Positions 62,915-64,000 of a stretch of DNA of 64,000 nucleotides are shown here, in pieces. The DNA lies in NCBI RefSeq assembly GCF_000499845.2, contig NC_023757.2, positions 6,730,118-6,794,117 on the forward strand, read 5' to 3'. The translations under genes were made by a program, and so were the position numbers. How positions within the stretch are numbered: position 1 is the first letter of the stretch; each line of letters begins with the position of its first letter. The stretch comes from Phaseolus vulgaris (Eukaryota > Streptophyta > Magnoliopsida > Fabales > Fabaceae). The notes below the pieces were generated by a model. The model made no database searches, was not told the DNA's origin, and saw nothing but the letters and a program-made list of their open reading frames with translations.

Positions 62915-63423
62915 AATTATTGATGAAGAACAATTATCATATATATTGAAAAACAATATGAAAAGACAAAAGTAGAACATTGAGAACTTGTTCAAACTCG
63001 GTCAAGCAAGATCATTTCAGAGGAATTCTCTTGAGGAGTTCATTTCAGTGACGTTGGACTTTTTCTCATAAAACTCGCTTAAGCAATATGTCACTTAGTC
63101 CAAACCCATTTAGGTTAAATAGAAGGCGTGATCATAACCTATACATCATTGGGAGAATATTGAGAGATAGAAAACCTAGAGGAGGCAATTCCATCAAGGA
63201 GAAACATCATGTATTTTCTCTTTTCTTGTTTCTCATGTTTGTAATGGCCAATATGAGTGACTAATTCTTTTCTTTAGGATTATGAATAATCTACTCAAAC
63301 TCTTATGTATTGATGTGATATTTATCTATAGTATTCAGGTCTTATTATTGATGGTTGATATTAAAAAAAAAGAAAAATGATCATATATGAAATAATAGAT
63401 CACGTTGTTCTTCATCAATAATT
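62915..63423. repeat. 509-bp segment bounded by an exact 19-bp inverted repeat
   Basis: AATTATTGATGAAGAACAA at 62915-62933 has its exact complement at 63405-63423. The interior reads like degraded retrotransposon leader/LTR text with no ORF. Confidence 0.6.
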
Positions 63424-64000
63424 GTTCTTCCCCAGAAACACATAAGAGTTAGGGTTTGTATTTCTTTTTTAAGAATTATTAATATAGGTCGGGTGAACAG
63501 CTACACAAGGAAACAATGTCTGACTTTCAAAGATTATGTGTTATAAGGAACACTAGCCACACAGCAAGTACTACTAAACCTATAACCCTTAAAACTTGCT
63601 AGCTATATATATTTAAGAATATTCATTTTTTATATAATAAAATTATTATTCTTTTATAGATCACATATATGTTTTCTATTAATTTATTCTTTTGTGGATA
63701 AAAAAAACATATATATTCTCTATTGAAGTCAATTCAAGCCGAATATGATCATCATGTAAGATTAAGCTGAAAAATCTCGCATTATTTAACTTAGATATGA
63801 TTTATTAAAAAATCTATTTTAATACATAAAATATAATATATTGTTTTCATCTATTTTCTTATAAATACTCTTAATTAAGACATAAAATATTATTTATCAA
63901 TAACTAACTGAAGTTTCAATAATATTTTCTATATAAATTTAAATATTTGAACATTTTTATGACAGGTTTTTGGTGAATCCATTCCTAAACTCGTCAGTAT
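63424..64000. other. AT-rich intergenic DNA to the window end
   Basis: No gene, RNA or complete repeat recognised. Confidence 0.5.

Overview
This is plant nuclear DNA, almost certainly from a papilionoid legume of the bean/cowpea/soybean type. Three intact protein-coding genes sit in a very AT-rich, transposon-packed background. The legume assignment is inference. It rests on the gene sequences, the short dispersed repeat recognisable as a legume TRIM (terminal-repeat retrotransposon in miniature), and the retrotransposon style.

The genes. (1) A spermidine synthase gene on the + strand has nine exons from 33308 to 36801 that splice without error to 334 residues. (2) A single-exon membrane protein of 316 residues lies on the - strand at 37893-38843; its function is unknown. 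(3) A KUP/HAK/KT potassium transporter on the + strand has nine exons from 45788 to 51113 that splice to 840 residues and looks like the KUP12 (POT12) orthologue. Nothing links the three functionally; each is an ordinary stand-alone plant gene.

The repeats. 1-3250 holds a hairpin-rich block and a broken En/Spm (CACTA)-like transposase-family gene. 3381-9797 holds TRIM copies and a composite element in which a Ty1/copia element (A) and a TRIM have exchanged LTRs exactly at the LTR/primer-binding-site junction; the composite is flanked by a 123-127 bp direct duplication of host DNA. 10861-11152 is a CACTA-type terminus with no partner seen. 11385-17126 holds a GC-richer tandem-repeat block, a degraded copia element (C) and a putative Tat/Ogre-like LTR (J). 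17127-23150 is a + strand copia remnant (D) cut by a complete 4.4-kb - strand copia element (B) with 5-bp target duplications. 27234-28735 is an L1-type LINE fragment. 29892-32650 holds a TRIM LTR and a copia fragment (I) cut by a 1014-bp solo LTR with 5-bp target duplications. 51268-52085 is a copia 3' end (H) just behind the potassium transporter. 52600-61051 is a Ty3/gypsy element (G) broken by a solo LTR (F), itself broken by a 2.57-kb non-autonomous copia element (E), followed by foldback MITEs (small non-coding transposons).

The most interesting observation is the TRIM/copia composite at 4514-9674. TRIM, copia A and copia B all end their LTR in TAATA followed directly by TGGTATCAGAGC, and A and the TRIM have been recombined at exactly that junction. 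This points to copia A-type elements as the autonomous partner that mobilises the TRIM. Coordinates of degraded elements are approximate; exon boundaries of the genes were checked codon by codon.
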